Shown: positions 1-9,275 of the stretch, piece by piece
Position numbering within the stretch: position 1 is the stretch's first letter
Layout of the letters: every line of letters starts with the position of its first letter
From: Bacillus sp. EAC
GTDB lineage: Bacteria > Bacillota > Bacilli > Bacillales > Bacillaceae_G
Direction of reading: 5' to 3'
DNA: 64,000 bases
Assembly: GCF_002156875.1 (NCBI RefSeq)
Contig: NZ_NCSY01000001.1
Span: forward strand, 434,001 to 498,000
The notes under the pieces: model-generated
Told to the model about the DNA's origin: nothing
Database searches by the model: none
Seen by the model: only the letters and a program-made list of their open reading frames with translations
Program-made: the position numbers and the translations under genes

Positions 1-1
1 T

Positions 2-574
2 CGTACATATGATTTGAAAGAAAAAGCATTACGTGCAGCTGAAGCTGGTGCAGATGTATTTTTACTAAATGTATTTTCTTATGGAATTGATGTGCTTCAA
101 AGTTTAGCTGAAGATACTTCAATCAACGTGCCAATCATGGCGCATCCAGCAGTGTCGGGAGCATTTACTGCCTCTCCTATTTATGGAATTGATACTGGTT
201 TACTTTTAGGTAAACTTTTACGATTTGCAGGAGCAGATTTTAGTTTATTCCCTTCTCCTTATGGATCTGTAGCATTACAAAAAGAAACTACTTTAAAAAT
301 AGCTCAAAATTTGACCGAAGCAAACGGATTAAAAGAAACATTCCCGGTTCCATCTGCTGGAATTCACCCTGGTTTAGTACCTCAGTTAATTCATGATTTC
401 GGAGTAAACCAAGTGATTAATGCAGGTGGCGGAGTTCATGGGCATCCAGATGGACCAATTGGTGGAGGCAACGCTTTTAGAGAAGCAATTGCTGCTACTC
501 TTTCTGGAATTGACTTAAATGAATATGCACTTCCAGATACATCACTTCAAAAGGCATTACAACTATGGGGGTAA
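2..574 (+). CDS. mtnW: MtnW, 2,3-diketo-5-methylthiopentyl-1-phosphate enolase (C-terminal part)
   Basis: The reading frame is already open at base 2, so the N-terminal half lies outside the window; about 190 of the family's usual ~410 residues are present. MtnW is a RuBisCO-like protein that enolises 2,3-diketo-5-methylthiopentyl-1-phosphate in the methionine salvage pathway. Visible family motifs are [35 protein letters not shown] and the phosphate-binding [19 protein letters not shown] near the C-terminus. It ends 6 nt before mtnX, and mtnX, mtnB and mtnD follow on the same strand, which makes the assignment secure. The TTG at 14 is an internal codon, not a start, because coding sequence continues upstream of it. 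Confidence 0.95.
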   Translation, partial: RTYDLKEKALRAAEAGADVFLLNVFSYGIDVLQSLAEDTSINVPIMAHPAVSGAFTASPIYGIDTGLLLGKLLRFAGADFSLFPSPYGSVALQKETTLKIAQNLTEANGLKETFPVPSAGIHPGLVPQLIHDFGVNQVINAGGGVHGHPDGPIGGGNAFREAIAATLSGIDLNEYALPDTSLQKALQLWG

Positions 575-580
575 AAGAAA

Positions 581-1234
581 GTGGCAATAAAAATATTTTG
601 TGATTTCGATGGAACAATTACTGAAGGTGACAATATTGTTACGTTAATAAAGCAGTTTGCATCGCCTTCTGCAAAAGAATTAACAACTGATGTGTTAAGT
701 GGCAAAATTTCGATTCGTGAAGGTGTTGAAAAAATGTTTTCAACAATTCCTTCAAATATGAAAGATGATATGACTAAATTCGTATTAAACAATACAACTA
801 TACGAGACGGTTTTAAAGAGTTTATTGGATTTGTAAACGAAAGTAAGCTTGAGTTAAAAGTGGTGAGTGGGGGCTTGGACTTTTTCGTTCATCCAATTTT
901 ATCGGAGTACCTCCCCTCTTCTTCTGTATTATGTAATCGAACAGATTTCACGGGCGAAAATGTAAAAATATATTGGGATCATTCTTGCGATTTACATTGT
1001 TCGAATGATTGTGGAATGTGTAAACCTTCTGTAATGAGAAAGTATAGTGAATCAACTGATTTTATCGTAGTAATAGGTGATTCAATTACAGATTTACAAA
1101 TTGCGAAAGAAGCAAATCTAATCTTTGCTAGAGATTTCTTAAAAGAAAGATGTGAAGAGTTAAATCTTCCTTACATTCCATTCTCAAACTTTTATGATAT
1201 TCAAACGGCGCTTAGTAAGGAGGTATTAGTTTGA
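581..1234 (+). CDS. mtnX: MtnX, 2-hydroxy-3-keto-5-methylthiopentenyl-1-phosphate phosphatase
   Basis: HAD-superfamily phosphatase of 217 aa acting after MtnW in methionine salvage. Motif I, DFDGT, is at residues 8-12 and the motif III/IV region reads VIGDSITDLQIA in the C-terminal third. A cysteine cluster (CDLHCSNDCGMCK, around residues 138-150) lies before it, plausibly a metal or structural site. The start is GTG at 581, preceded by a GGGGG-type binding site inside the end of mtnW. Its stop overlaps the mtnB start (TTGA overlap), indicating translational coupling within the operon. Confidence 0.95.
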   Translation: MAIKIFCDFDGTITEGDNIVTLIKQFASPSAKELTTDVLSGKISIREGVEKMFSTIPSNMKDDMTKFVLNNTTIRDGFKEFIGFVNESKLELKVVSGGLDFFVHPILSEYLPSSSVLCNRTDFTGENVKIYWDHSCDLHCSNDCGMCKPSVMRKYSESTDFIVVIGDSITDLQIAKEANLIFARDFLKERCEELNLPYIPFSNFYDIQTALSKEVLV

Positions 1235-1857
1235 AGGAATTTTTCAAACGATACGATGATATTCGTGAAATCAAAAAAACACTAGCAAAACGCGACTGGT
1301 TTCTAGGAACAAGTGGAAATTTATCGATAAAAGTAAACGACACTCCTTTACAGTTTTTAGTTACAACTAGTGGAAAAGACAAAACACAACATACTTATGA
1401 TGACTTTCTTCTAGTAGATGAGTTCGACCAATCTGTTTGGGACGAATCAAAAAAACCATCCGCGGAAGCAATTTTACACCGTTTAATTTACCAAAATACG
1501 AACGCTACTTGTGTACTTCATGTTCACACAATTGCTAATAATTTTATAACAAAGGACTACCCTCACCAAGATAAACTAACATTTACGGGAATTGAAATTA
1601 TTAAAGCATTAGGTTTGTGGGAAGAAGATGATGAAATATCCGTTCCAATTATAAAAAATCATGCTGACATTCCTACTTTAGCTGATGCTTTTCTGCCACA
1701 CATAAAAAATGATCATGGAGCTGTTTTAATCCACAATCATGGTATTACAGTTTGGGCAGAATCAGCCTTTGAAGCAAAAAAACATTTAGAAGCTTATGAA
1801 TTTTTATTTCAATATTCCTTACAAGGAAGTCAAAAAAGCTTATTAATTAACAATTAA
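1231..1857 (+). CDS. mtnB: MtnB, methylthioribulose-1-phosphate dehydratase
   Basis: 208-aa class II aldolase/adducin-fold enzyme that dehydrates 5-methylthioribulose-1-phosphate. The expected zinc ligands are visible as HVHTIANN (about residue 96) and HNHGITVW (about residue 170), and the conserved glutamate lies in SAEAILHR. The start is TTG at 1231, with GGAGG at 1219-1223 in the end of mtnX; the two genes overlap by 4 nt. It is followed after 18 nt by mtnD. Function follows from family and operon context together. Confidence 0.95.
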   Translation: MKEFFKRYDDIREIKKTLAKRDWFLGTSGNLSIKVNDTPLQFLVTTSGKDKTQHTYDDFLLVDEFDQSVWDESKKPSAEAILHRLIYQNTNATCVLHVHTIANNFITKDYPHQDKLTFTGIEIIKALGLWEEDDEISVPIIKNHADIPTLADAFLPHIKNDHGAVLIHNHGITVWAESAFEAKKHLEAYEFLFQYSLQGSQKSLLINN

Positions 1858-1875
1858 CTTTAGGAGGAATTTAAA

Positions 1876-2388
1876 ATGGCTACAATTTGGGTAGAAAAAA
1901 AGGATTTTCATATTTCGAATGATGTTGAAGTTAAAGCTTATTTAGAGGAACAAGGCGTTATTTATGAAAATTGGAATATCGGGCAATTACAATCTTCATT
2001 AAGAGAAAAATTCACTTTATCTGATGACGAAAAAGCTTCAATTTTAGAAACTTTCAAACCTGAAATTGATAGTATTTCAACAAGACGTGGCTATTTGGCA
2101 AGTGATATTATCTCACTTTCTGAAGCAACACCGAATCTTGATGAACTATTAAAAAATTTCAATCGTGAACATCATCATACTGATGATGAAGTGCGCTTCA
2201 TTGTTAGTGGACATGGTACTTTTATCATCGAGGGAACTGAAGGCTTTTTCCATGTAAATTTAAATCCTGGAGACTTAATTTCTGTTCCACCTAATGTACG
2301 CCACTATTTTACATTAGCAGAAGATCGTAAAGTAGTTGCTGTAAGACTGTTTGTTACAACTGAAGGCTGGGTACCTATTTACGAGTAA
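1876..2388 (+). CDS. mtnD: MtnD, acireductone dioxygenase
   Basis: 170-aa cupin of the ARD family, catalysing the last ring-opening oxidation of methionine salvage, where 1,2-dihydroxy-5-(methylthio)pent-1-en-3-one yields the 2-oxo acid precursor of methionine (Fe form). The metal-binding cupin motif is HHHTDDEVRFIVSG (about residues 95-108) and the second histidine is in NVRHYF (about residue 137). A TAGGAGGA binding site at 1861-1868 precedes the ATG at 1876. It is the last gene of the visible operon and is followed by a hairpin terminator. Confidence 0.95.
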   Translation: MATIWVEKKDFHISNDVEVKAYLEEQGVIYENWNIGQLQSSLREKFTLSDDEKASILETFKPEIDSISTRRGYLASDIISLSEATPNLDELLKNFNREHHHTDDEVRFIVSGHGTFIIEGTEGFFHVNLNPGDLISVPPNVRHYFTLAEDRKVVAVRLFVTTEGWVPIYE

Positions 2389-2402
2389 TACACTTTACGA
2401 CC

Positions 2403-2438
2403 ATGACTCATATCCATTTTAGGATTTGAGTCATTTTT
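2403..2438. terminator. Bidirectional terminator between mtnD and DUF421 gene
   Basis: Arms ATGACTCA (2403-2410) and TGAGTCAT (2427-2434) with additional internal pairing are followed by TTTTT on the plus strand. The right arm overlaps the stop codon of the convergent DUF421 gene. Confidence 0.75.
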
Positions 2439-3132
2439 CGTTACTTTCATCATATTTATCTGAACGATAATCGATATACAATGAACCATCTGTTTGTACT
2501 TCAACAAAAAATAAATCGGAAATTGATTTTACCCCTGCTCTTTCTAACTGCTTGTCCAACCAATTTCGATCAAGACCTAAATCATCTAAGGACTCCTGAA
2601 CAATTTGCCCATCTGCAATTATTACAGTAGAAGTTGGAAATAATAGCGTTTTTGTAAATGTTTTGTTCTTCTTCGTTTTAACATCTTTTTTCTTCATAAC
2701 AGAAAGTGTTCCGTCAATTTCAAAGATGGCAAATTCTACTTCATTCAATGAAAATATACTCTGATTCCTAAGCATTCCTTGAAATTGATCAGTATCAATT
2801 CGAGCCTTCTTTAAAGCTTCCTCCATTATCTTTCCTTGTCGAATTAGAATAATCGGTTCTCCTGTAATAATTCTCCGAGCTGTTTTTGATTTCAAGCTTA
2901 TATATCCCATTAAAATCGTATATAAAGCCCAACCAACTAATCCTAAAATACCATCTTCAATGTCTAGCGTCTTATCTGTTGAAAGTGAAGCCGCAATATT
3001 TCCAATTGTAATTGCTGTGATAAAAGTAAATATATCCAGCTGTCCGATTTCTTTTTTCCCCATCATTCTCGCTAAAATAAATAATACAAAAAATGAGCAT
3101 GTCACTCTAAAAAACACTTCACCAAAGCCCAT
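2431..3132 (-). CDS. DUF421 (YetF/YcaP-type) membrane protein
   Basis: 233-aa protein with three hydrophobic segments in the first ~75 residues, then a soluble C-terminal region typical of DUF421. Family-like stretches are ARMMGKKEIGQLDIFTFI (about residues 21-38) and GEPIILIRQGKI (about 90-101). The C-terminal region contains two similar small folds in this family. The ATG at 3132 has AAGGATGA upstream. Homologues are widespread in Bacillus, some made in spores, but their molecular role is not established. It is divergent from the permease at 3486 and convergent with mtnD. Confidence 0.85.
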   Translation of the reverse strand: MGFGEVFFRVTCSFFVLFILARMMGKKEIGQLDIFTFITAITIGNIAASLSTDKTLDIEDGILGLVGWALYTILMGYISLKSKTARRIITGEPIILIRQGKIMEEALKKARIDTDQFQGMLRNQSIFSLNEVEFAIFEIDGTLSVMKKKDVKTKKNKTFTKTLLFPTSTVIIADGQIVQESLDDLGLDRNWLDKQLERAGVKSISDLFFVEVQTDGSLYIDYRSDKYDESNEK

Positions 3133-3485
3133 TTATTTCATCCTTTCCACTTAACCAAGCTTAAAAAGTAACTTAACTTCATATAAAATTTATCTATTCA
3201 TCTGCTTATCGTTTGAAAAAATATCAAAAGATATTCTAAAAACAATTTAATAGAATTCAAAAGAAACGGCTCAAACAGCTTGTATTGGAAACATCAAATC
3301 AAAAATTAACTCTCTGCACCGTTTACTAAAACAGCTTTAGAAGTATAAGTTCATCCATCGATCATTATTATTTTTCTGACACTTCGTTAATGAGGAATTT
3401 AAATCCTCATAATTTAAGTCTCAGTTGAAGAAAATAAGTTTACTCCTTATTCATTAGGGACAATTTAGTCATTTGAGGTGATTTT
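3133..3485. other. Divergent intergenic region with a short perfect inverted repeat
   Basis: 353 nt between two divergent genes; no convincing small ORF with a ribosome binding site. It must hold both promoters. The one clear structure is the inverted repeat at 3390-3410, with ATGAGGA and TCCTCAT arms around a 7-nt A/T centre. It lacks a following U-run, so it looks more like an operator or mRNA hairpin in the permease leader than a terminator. The permease binding site (GAGGTG) is at 3475-3480. Confidence 0.4.
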
Positions 3486-4988
3486 TTGAGTAAAAAGCTT
3501 TCACTTGTCGGTTTAATTTTAATGGTATTTACATCTGTATACGGATTTGCCAATATTCCTACAGCCTTCTATTTAATGGGTTATAGTGCTATTCCTTGGT
3601 ACTTAATTTCAGCAATTACTTTTTTTATCCCATTTGCATTTATGATGGCAGAGTTTGGGGCTGCATATAAAAAGTCTGAAGGAGGGATTTATACTTGGAT
3701 GTCAGACTCAGTCGGACCTCGCTTCGCATTCATTGGCACATTTATGTGGTTTTCATCTTATGTCATTTGGATGGTAAGTGTTTCATCTAAAGTTTGGATT
3801 CCGCTCTCAACTTTTATTTTTGGTGGTGATCGTACACAAAACCTCTCTTTATTTGGACTTTCATCTACTCAATCAATTGGCTTATTGGCACTACTTTGGA
3901 TGTTTGTGGTCACATTTTTTGCTTCAAAAGGAATTGATAAAATTAGTAAAGTTACCTCAATCGGAGGAATCGCTGTCTCCTCATTAAATATCGTATTGTT
4001 AATTACAAGCATCATCATTTTATTATTAAATGGAGGGAAATTTGCTCAACCAATTCATGATTTCACAGCTTTCACCGAATCGCCTAATCCTAATTACACA
4101 TCGATTTTATCAGTGTTATCATTCGTTGTATTCGCCATATTTGCATATGGTGGCTTAGAAGCTATAGGCGGTCTAGTCGACCAAACTGAAAATGCAGAAA
4201 AAAACTTCCCTAAAGGAATAACGATATCAGCTATCATTATTTCAATCGGATACTCACTTGGCATCTTTTTATGTGGGATATTCATTAATTGGACTGGCGC
4301 ACTCAGTGCTGAAACAACAAACTTAGGAAATATTACGTATGTATTAATGCATAATCTAGGCTTAGAATTTGGTAATGCCTTAAATCTTACTGCTAAAACA
4401 GCAGATTTAATAGGAATTTGGTTTGCGCGAATTACGGGGCTGTCTATGTTTTTTGCTTACACAGGAGCATTTTTTACTCTAATTTACGCTCCACTAAAAA
4501 CGATTATAAAAGGTACCCCTAAATATTTATGGCCTAATAAACTATCTGAGACAAATAAAATCGATATGCCAGTTAATGCGATGTGGATTCAATTCTCGAT
4601 TGTTGCAATTATTATCTTACTTACATCTTTTGGTGGAGAAGGCGCTTCTTCATTTTTCAATAAAATTACATTGATGACAAATGTATCAATGACCTTGCCT
4701 TATATTTTCTTAGGTATCGCCTATCCGATGTTTAAAAAGAATGATCGGATCGAAAAACCATTTTCCATATTCAAATCCTATTCTTCGGCATTGTTTGCGA
4801 GTATTCTTGTTATATTAGTCGTTGGATTTGCTAACTTCTTTACAATCATTCAACCAGCAATTGATGGAGATTATAGTTCAACTATTTGGATGATAGCTGG
4901 GCCAATCTTTTTCTCAATATTAGCATTACTTATTTTGACTGGAAGCAGAAATAAAAATAAATCGAGTGAAGATAAGAATATTGCATAA
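3486..4988 (+). CDS. APC-family amino-acid permease, YjeM/GadC type
   Basis: 500-aa integral membrane protein with about 12 hydrophobic segments. Residues 1-45 contain the family-typical GLILMVFTSVYGFANIPTAF, and residues 50-75 read AFMMAEFGAAYKKSEGGIYTW, characteristic of the YjeM/glutamate-GABA antiporter branch of the APC superfamily. YGGLEAIGGLVDQTENAEK (around residue 222) corresponds to the APC helix 6 region. The start is TTG with GAGGTG 5 nt upstream. Substrate cannot be read from sequence; an amino acid is the family expectation. A terminator follows directly. Confidence 0.85.
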   Translation: MSKKLSLVGLILMVFTSVYGFANIPTAFYLMGYSAIPWYLISAITFFIPFAFMMAEFGAAYKKSEGGIYTWMSDSVGPRFAFIGTFMWFSSYVIWMVSVSSKVWIPLSTFIFGGDRTQNLSLFGLSSTQSIGLLALLWMFVVTFFASKGIDKISKVTSIGGIAVSSLNIVLLITSIIILLLNGGKFAQPIHDFTAFTESPNPNYTSILSVLSFVVFAIFAYGGLEAIGGLVDQTENAEKNFPKGITISAIIISIGYSLGIFLCGIFINWTGALSAETTNLGNITYVLMHNLGLEFGNALNLTAKTADLIGIWFARITGLSMFFAYTGAFFTLIYAPLKTIIKGTPKYLWPNKLSETNKIDMPVNAMWIQFSIVAIIILLTSFGGEGASSFFNKITLMTNVSMTLPYIFLGIAYPMFKKNDRIEKPFSIFKSYSSALFASILVILVVGFANFFTIIQPAIDGDYSSTIWMIAGPIFFSILALLILTGSRNKNKSSEDKNIA

Positions 4989-5021
4989 GAAAAAGACCAC
5001 TTTATGTGGTCTTTATTTTTT
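4989..5021. terminator. Terminator between permease and phnA-type gene
   Basis: The 9-bp perfect stem AAAGACCAC (4992-5000)/GTGGTCTTT (5006-5014) is followed by TATTTTTT on the plus strand. The A-run on its left side gives a U-run for the convergent minus-strand gene as well. Confidence 0.85.
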
Positions 5022-5030
5022 GTGTTAACT

Positions 5031-5372
5031 TTATGCTTTTTTTACAAACTCTGATTTTAATTTCATTGGACCAAATCCTTCAATTTTACAATCAATATCA
5101 TGGTCCCCTTCAACTAATCGAATGCTCTTCACTTTCGTACCGATTTTTACGACTAGTGAAGTACCTTTTACTTTAAGATCTTTAATGACAGTAACAGAAT
5201 CTCCATCATTTAAAATATTTCCATTAGCATCTTTTACAATTTTATGATCATCTTCATTTTCAGTACCTGATTCTAATGTCCATTCATTGCCACATTCAGG
5301 ACAGATGAAAAGACTTCCATCTTCGTATGTATATTCGGAATTGCATTTCGGGCAATTTGGTAATGCTGCCAT
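5031..5372 (-). CDS. PhnA/YjdM-family zinc-ribbon protein
   Basis: 113-aa protein with an N-terminal zinc ribbon CPKC...CPECGNEW (residues about 7-31) and the family C-terminal domain [20 protein letters not shown]...VKIGTKV. It belongs to the family once named for alkylphosphonate operons (PhnA/YjdM). That name does not imply phosphonate breakdown, and no phn genes are nearby. Full family length, ATG start with GGAGG just upstream (5380-5384 on the complementary strand). It is a single-gene unit sharing a terminator with the permease. Confidence 0.85.
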   Translation of the reverse strand: MAALPNCPKCNSEYTYEDGSLFICPECGNEWTLESGTENEDDHKIVKDANGNILNDGDSVTVIKDLKVKGTSLVVKIGTKVKSIRLVEGDHDIDCKIEGFGPMKLKSEFVKKA

Positions 5373-5496
5373 ATTTATTTCCTCCGATCAAGGCTAAAAG
5401 TAGTAGTTAAGAAGAAATTTTTTTAGATAAATTTATTTCCCGCTTACCATTCCTATATTGTCACAAAGGATATGTGTTGACAAGCCCTTCAACAAT

Positions 5497-5530
5497 TTCG
5501 GTAGTTGTAAAAAGATATATCTGTACCGAA
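5497..5530. promoter_or_regulatory. Inverted repeat TTCGGTA/TACCGAA upstream of the LysM-GH18 gene
   Basis: TTCGGTA at 5497-5503 and TACCGAA at 5524-5530 form 7-bp arms 20 nt apart, in the 274-nt space between the PhnA-type and LysM-GH18 genes. This is compatible with an operator, but nothing identifies the regulator. Confidence 0.25.
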
Positions 5531-5646
5531 GCGATTATATGGTTTGAACTTTCAATAAGTAAAAATTTCTAATTTAGTAAAGAATATTTAAGAGTAGCTA
5601 CATTTTAAATATTCTACACTCCAGAATAACGAGGGAGGTATTGTTT

Positions 5647-6975
5647 TTGGTTAAGCACTTATTACTATCACTTTTTACTTTTATATTTTTATTATTATTT
5701 CCAGGTTTAAAAACCGAAGCTTTGATTGTATATGAAGTAAAACCAGGGGATAGCTTAAATAATATCTCCAAACAGTACAAATTAAACGTAAAAAACTTTG
5801 CAACTATAAATGGATTGGATAAAAACGATAAACTTGTTATTGGGCAATCGATGATTATTCCGGGATCAACTTATATTGTAAGGGATGGTGAAACTTTGTG
5901 GGATATTGCGTTCCGACATTCCTTAAATATTAATACCTTAAAAAGTAAAAATAATATGAAAAGTGATGTAGTGCTTCCTGGGCAAAAATTAGTCATACCA
6001 ACCTCACCCAAGACCAAAATTTGGACGGGTTCTTACTTAATTCCTAAAGATAAAAAATCTAATCAATGGATGATTGATCATTATAAAAAGTCTCTGAGAA
6101 GTGTTTTTATATTTGAATATCATCCAAATTCTAAAGGGGAAATTATTAAAGTAAAAGATAATGAGTCCCATGAGTTAGCTTGGAAAAAAAACATCCTTCC
6201 TTATGCAACTTTAACTAATATGAGTGCTAAAGGATTTGACCCAGAGTTAGTTCATCAACTACTTAGTAATAAATCATTGCGAGCAAAGTTAATTAATAAC
6301 ATTTATTCGTTATTAGATAAAAATGACTATAAAGGCGTTAGTATCGATTTTGAATCATTAAACCCTGAAGATAGAGATAATCTTAATTTATTTATTAAAC
6401 AACTATCTGGTAAACTTCATAAATCAAAAATGGATGTTTTAATGGCTATGCCTCCTAAGGAAGCTGATCATATTCCTCAATTTTATGATGCTTATGATTA
6501 TGATACGCTTGGTAAATATGTTGATAAGATGTTCTTAATGACATACAACTGGCATTGGCCGAACAGTTCGTCAGGTCCAATCGCTCCTTTAAAAGAAGTC
6601 AGAAAAACTTTACAATATGCTGTATCAATTGTGCCAAAATCAAAATTATTGTTAGGCATTCCACAATATGCTTACGATTGGCCGATAACAGGTGAAAAAC
6701 GAAAAGGTGTCGCCTATTCTACACAAAATGCGATTAAAAAGTATAGAGACTTTGAAAGTGAAGTCTACTTTGATCAGGAAACTTCATCACCAGCATTTCG
6801 TTACATTGATATTGATGGGACTCAACATGAAGTATGGTTTGAGGATCCTCGAAGTTTATTAGCAAAATTTCATCTAGTAAAAGAATTTGGTTTAGCAGGA
6901 TTAGGGTGCTGGCATTTAGGGATTACGATGCCTCAGACAGAACAATTATTACTTAGTCAATTCAATATTCGATAG
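5647..6975 (+). CDS. LysM-GH18 peptidoglycan hydrolase (SleL/YaaH type)
   Basis: 442-aa protein beginning with a signal peptide (hydrophobic run LLLSLFTFIFLLLF, residues 4-17). Two LysM repeats follow (about residues 28-70 with KPGDSLNNISKQY, and 75-118 with RDGETLWDIAFRH), then a glycoside hydrolase 18 barrel to the end. The GH18 active-site strand reads GVSIDFES, keeping the catalytic glutamate. This architecture is that of Bacillus SleL/YaaH/YdhD, which cleave spore cortex or bind the coat. TTG at 5647 is preferred over TTG at 5641 because GGAGG (5634-5638) is 8 nt away rather than 2. A terminator follows at 6990. Confidence 0.85.
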   Translation: MVKHLLLSLFTFIFLLLFPGLKTEALIVYEVKPGDSLNNISKQYKLNVKNFATINGLDKNDKLVIGQSMIIPGSTYIVRDGETLWDIAFRHSLNINTLKSKNNMKSDVVLPGQKLVIPTSPKTKIWTGSYLIPKDKKSNQWMIDHYKKSLRSVFIFEYHPNSKGEIIKVKDNESHELAWKKNILPYATLTNMSAKGFDPELVHQLLSNKSLRAKLINNIYSLLDKNDYKGVSIDFESLNPEDRDNLNLFIKQLSGKLHKSKMDVLMAMPPKEADHIPQFYDAYDYDTLGKYVDKMFLMTYNWHWPNSSSGPIAPLKEVRKTLQYAVSIVPKSKLLLGIPQYAYDWPITGEKRKGVAYSTQNAIKKYRDFESEVYFDQETSSPAFRYIDIDGTQHEVWFEDPRSLLAKFHLVKEFGLAGLGCWHLGITMPQTEQLLLSQFNIR

Positions 6976-6989
6976 ACTTTTAATTTAAT

Positions 6990-7018
6990 TGCAGCCATAT
7001 ATTGATTGGCTGTTTTTC
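6990..7018 (+). terminator. Terminator of the LysM-GH18 gene
   Basis: Stem CAGCCA (6992-6997)/TGGCTG (7007-7012) followed by TTTTTCTTTG. Confidence 0.75.
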
Positions 7019-7046
7019 TTTGTTTTCAATTTATTGAATTACTATG

Positions 7047-7071
7047 TAAAAAAGACCACTAGATGTGGTCT
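7047..7071 (-). terminator. Terminator of spo0M
   Basis: Stem AGACCAC/GTGGTCT (7053-7059/7065-7071). Read on the minus strand it is followed by a run of seven U residues, downstream of the spo0M stop. Confidence 0.75.
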
Positions 7072-7118
7072 CATAAGGTTTAACTAAATATTCTATCTTC
7101 TACCATGTCTATTTCAAG

Positions 7119-8048
7119 CTATTCTTCCTCACCAAAAAATCCAATATCTCCAACTAAGTCTGAAGCATCACCCATCATTTCATCTATTTCATTCGAAACC
7201 AATACCTCTTCAAGTAGCATCCCACCTAACAATCCAACTGCTAAACTACCAACCATACTTGTTAAAGGATTTCCAATTACTTTATTTTGATAATCAGGTT
7301 CTTGTTTATAAGAATGCGGATGCACATAATTATTTGGATTAAATTCTGTTTCTTCTAGTAGCTCTTTTAATCGTTGACTCAGTTTATTAATATCTGCTAA
7401 TTCAATTGTAGTTAAGTATAGCTCTCTACGTGCTTCAATTTCTCCAAATGCAGTCCGACAATCAAGTTCGATCCATATACGTAAACCTTCTGTTTCATCA
7501 GCAAAACGCAATTCCAATTCACTAATTTCCCTATTAAATATTGTAGTTGGGAAAAAGTGAAATTCTTGACCATATCGATCTATTTCACCTGATGTAGACT
7601 TTTCACGAAACCCTAACCTTTCTAAAGCACTGAAAATATTTCGCACGTTTTTTGAAGGTAAGATAACAAATGAATCATTATCTTTTCGATCAAATCCACC
7701 TTCAATGTCTAAATTCGAATGAAAAAAATATGAAACACTATTACTTGAAATTGCATAATTATTAGATAAATTAAATGTGAAAGGAAAAATTTTCTCTTCT
7801 TTTGAATGAATTAAAAACGAATTAGTTACAGGTATACCAGCAATTTTCCGCGTAATTCTATCCCCTTTTTTTGTAACTACTTCCATCTCCAAATCTACAT
7901 CTATCCCATTAATTTCTTGATTTACTTCTCCACCTTTAATATGGATTTGACCTGAAATAATTTCTCCAGCACTGACTTTCGAACGATCAATTTGTAAATC
8001 AATAGTAGCTGAACCTTTTCCAAGCTTCGCTAACAACTTTTTGAACAT
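7119..8048 (-). CDS. spo0M: Spo0M sporulation-control protein
   Basis: 309-aa soluble arrestin-like protein. The N-terminus MFKKLLAKLGKGSATIDL and the following VSAGEIISGQIHIKGGEVNQ (about residues 25-45) are typical of Spo0M, whose fold consists of two arrestin-like beta sandwiches and which modulates early sporulation and cell division. The C-terminal ~60 residues are acidic (ending in GEEE) and contain the GSLAVGLLGGMLLEEVL segment seen in Bacillus members. ATG at 8048 follows GGGGGAG. Monocistronic, with its own terminator. Confidence 0.9.
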   Translation of the reverse strand: MFKKLLAKLGKGSATIDLQIDRSKVSAGEIISGQIHIKGGEVNQEINGIDVDLEMEVVTKKGDRITRKIAGIPVTNSFLIHSKEEKIFPFTFNLSNNYAISSNSVSYFFHSNLDIEGGFDRKDNDSFVILPSKNVRNIFSALERLGFREKSTSGEIDRYGQEFHFFPTTIFNREISELELRFADETEGLRIWIELDCRTAFGEIEARRELYLTTIELADINKLSQRLKELLEETEFNPNNYVHPHSYKQEPDYQNKVIGNPLTSMVGSLAVGLLGGMLLEEVLVSNEIDEMMGDASDLVGDIGFFGEEE

Positions 8049-8154
8049 TACTCTCCCCCTATTAAACTCTTATTTCTAGACATAAATTCTTAATTATGAC
8101 ATTAAGTTCATAATGGACTATTAATACTGTTTTTACTATATCTTTTTAATTAAT

Positions 8155-8844
8155 TTATTCTTCTTCGGTTTGTCCTTGGAAAAAGATTAATATATATTTG
8201 ACAAGTTCTAAAACTGAGATTAAAGTGGCTGCTAAATACGTAAGAGCTGCTGCTCCTAATACCTTGTTTACCCCTTTTCGATCAGTGTCATGAATAATTC
8301 CTTCAGCTAACATTAATGTTTTCGCTCGTGAACTAGCATTATACTCAACTGGTAAAGTAATAAGTTGAAACGCTACTGCAATAGAGAATAATAAAATTCC
8401 TATTCCTATTAGAGAAAATGCTTGAAGTAAGAAGCCTCCTAATAATAGTAAAGGTGCTGCTCCCGATGCTAAATTTACCATTGGAAAAATTCGATGACGA
8501 AGCGTTAAAAAGCCATACGAAGTATCGTGCTGAATCGCATGTCCCACCTCATGAGCAGCAACTGAAACAGACGCAATTGATCTTCCAAAATATACATCTT
8601 CAGATAAACGTATAGTTCTTGCCATTGGATCGTAATGATCTGACAACCTACCGTGTACCACTTCAACAGGTACATTATATAGATTATTTTTATCCAATAT
8701 TTGCCTTGCCACTTCTGCTCCAGTCAATCCTCCTGAAGCCGGCACTGCAGACCACTGATTAAAACTAGATTTAACTTTAAATTGTGCCCAAATCGATATT
8801 CCAAAAGCAATTAAAATAACAAAATCCATTGGATGAAAAAACAT
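8155..8844 (-). CDS. YugP-family zinc metallopeptidase, membrane-bound
   Basis: 229-aa protein with the HExxH zinc-peptidase signature in AAHEVGHAIQHD (about residues 96-107). There is an N-terminal transmembrane segment and about three further hydrophobic segments (residues 125-165 and 200-222). LPVEYNASSRAK after the second membrane block is also typical of the YugP/DUF neutral zinc metallopeptidase family. The catalytic domain is predicted near the membrane; substrates are unknown. ATG at 8844 has AGGAGA upstream, 14 nt after the MerR gene, so the two probably form an operon. Confidence 0.85.
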   Translation of the reverse strand: MFFHPMDFVILIAFGISIWAQFKVKSSFNQWSAVPASGGLTGAEVARQILDKNNLYNVPVEVVHGRLSDHYDPMARTIRLSEDVYFGRSIASVSVAAHEVGHAIQHDTSYGFLTLRHRIFPMVNLASGAAPLLLLGGFLLQAFSLIGIGILLFSIAVAFQLITLPVEYNASSRAKTLMLAEGIIHDTDRKGVNKVLGAAALTYLAATLISVLELVKYILIFFQGQTEEE

Positions 8845-8858
8845 TTAAATCTCTCCTT

Positions 8859-9275
8859 TTAAAGAATAAATGATAGCAATGTTTGGACCAATTCAGATGT
8901 GTGTGACGTTAACTGACTTATGATTTTTTGTTTTTGTTCTACAGTTAAATTTTCTAACAAATATTTTAATTGAGACAATTCAATTTGTAGTTGATTCATA
9001 TGAACCGTCACTTCTTCTGTAAGAGGCATAACGATTTCATCCTCTGCCATCATTTTTTTCTTATCTAAAATTTCTTTAATTTCTTGTAATGGCATATGCA
9101 TATTTTTACATTGCTCTATAAATCTCAACGTCTCTAAAGAGCTTTCATCATAAAAGCGATGACCTGACTCTGACCTATGAGGTTCAAGTAATCCTAAGTT
9201 TGTATAATAATCAATTGTGCGCTTTGAAACTCCTACTTCTTTTGCTAATTCACCTATTTTATAGACAATCCCAAT
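8859..9275 (-). CDS. MerR-family regulator with apparent ATT start codon
   Basis: 138-aa regulator. The complete MerR winged helix is encoded at the N-terminus: YKIGELAKEVGVSKRTIDYY (residues 5-24), then GLLEP and GHRFYDES; a C-terminal coiled-coil helix follows. No ATG, GTG or TTG lies in frame ahead of this domain: a TAA closes the frame at 9291-9293. AGGGAG (9285-9290, minus strand) sits 9 nt before an ATT at 9275-9273, the most plausible start, giving an MGIVYKIGELA N-terminus. The alternative is a one-base deletion in the AAAA run at 9259-9262 that would join an upstream TTG/GTG start. It is 14 nt upstream of the YugP-type peptidase gene and probably cotranscribed. Confidence 0.75.
   Translation of the reverse strand: MGIVYKIGELAKEVGVSKRTIDYYTNLGLLEPHRSESGHRFYDESSLETLRFIEQCKNMHMPLQEIKEILDKKKMMAEDEIVMPLTEEVTVHMNQLQIELSQLKYLLENLTVEQKQKIISQLTSHTSELVQTLLSFIL

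Noticed and set aside
5475-5480. TTGACA upstream of the LysM-GH18 gene as a sigmaA -35
   Set aside because: No acceptable -10 lies 16-18 nt downstream.
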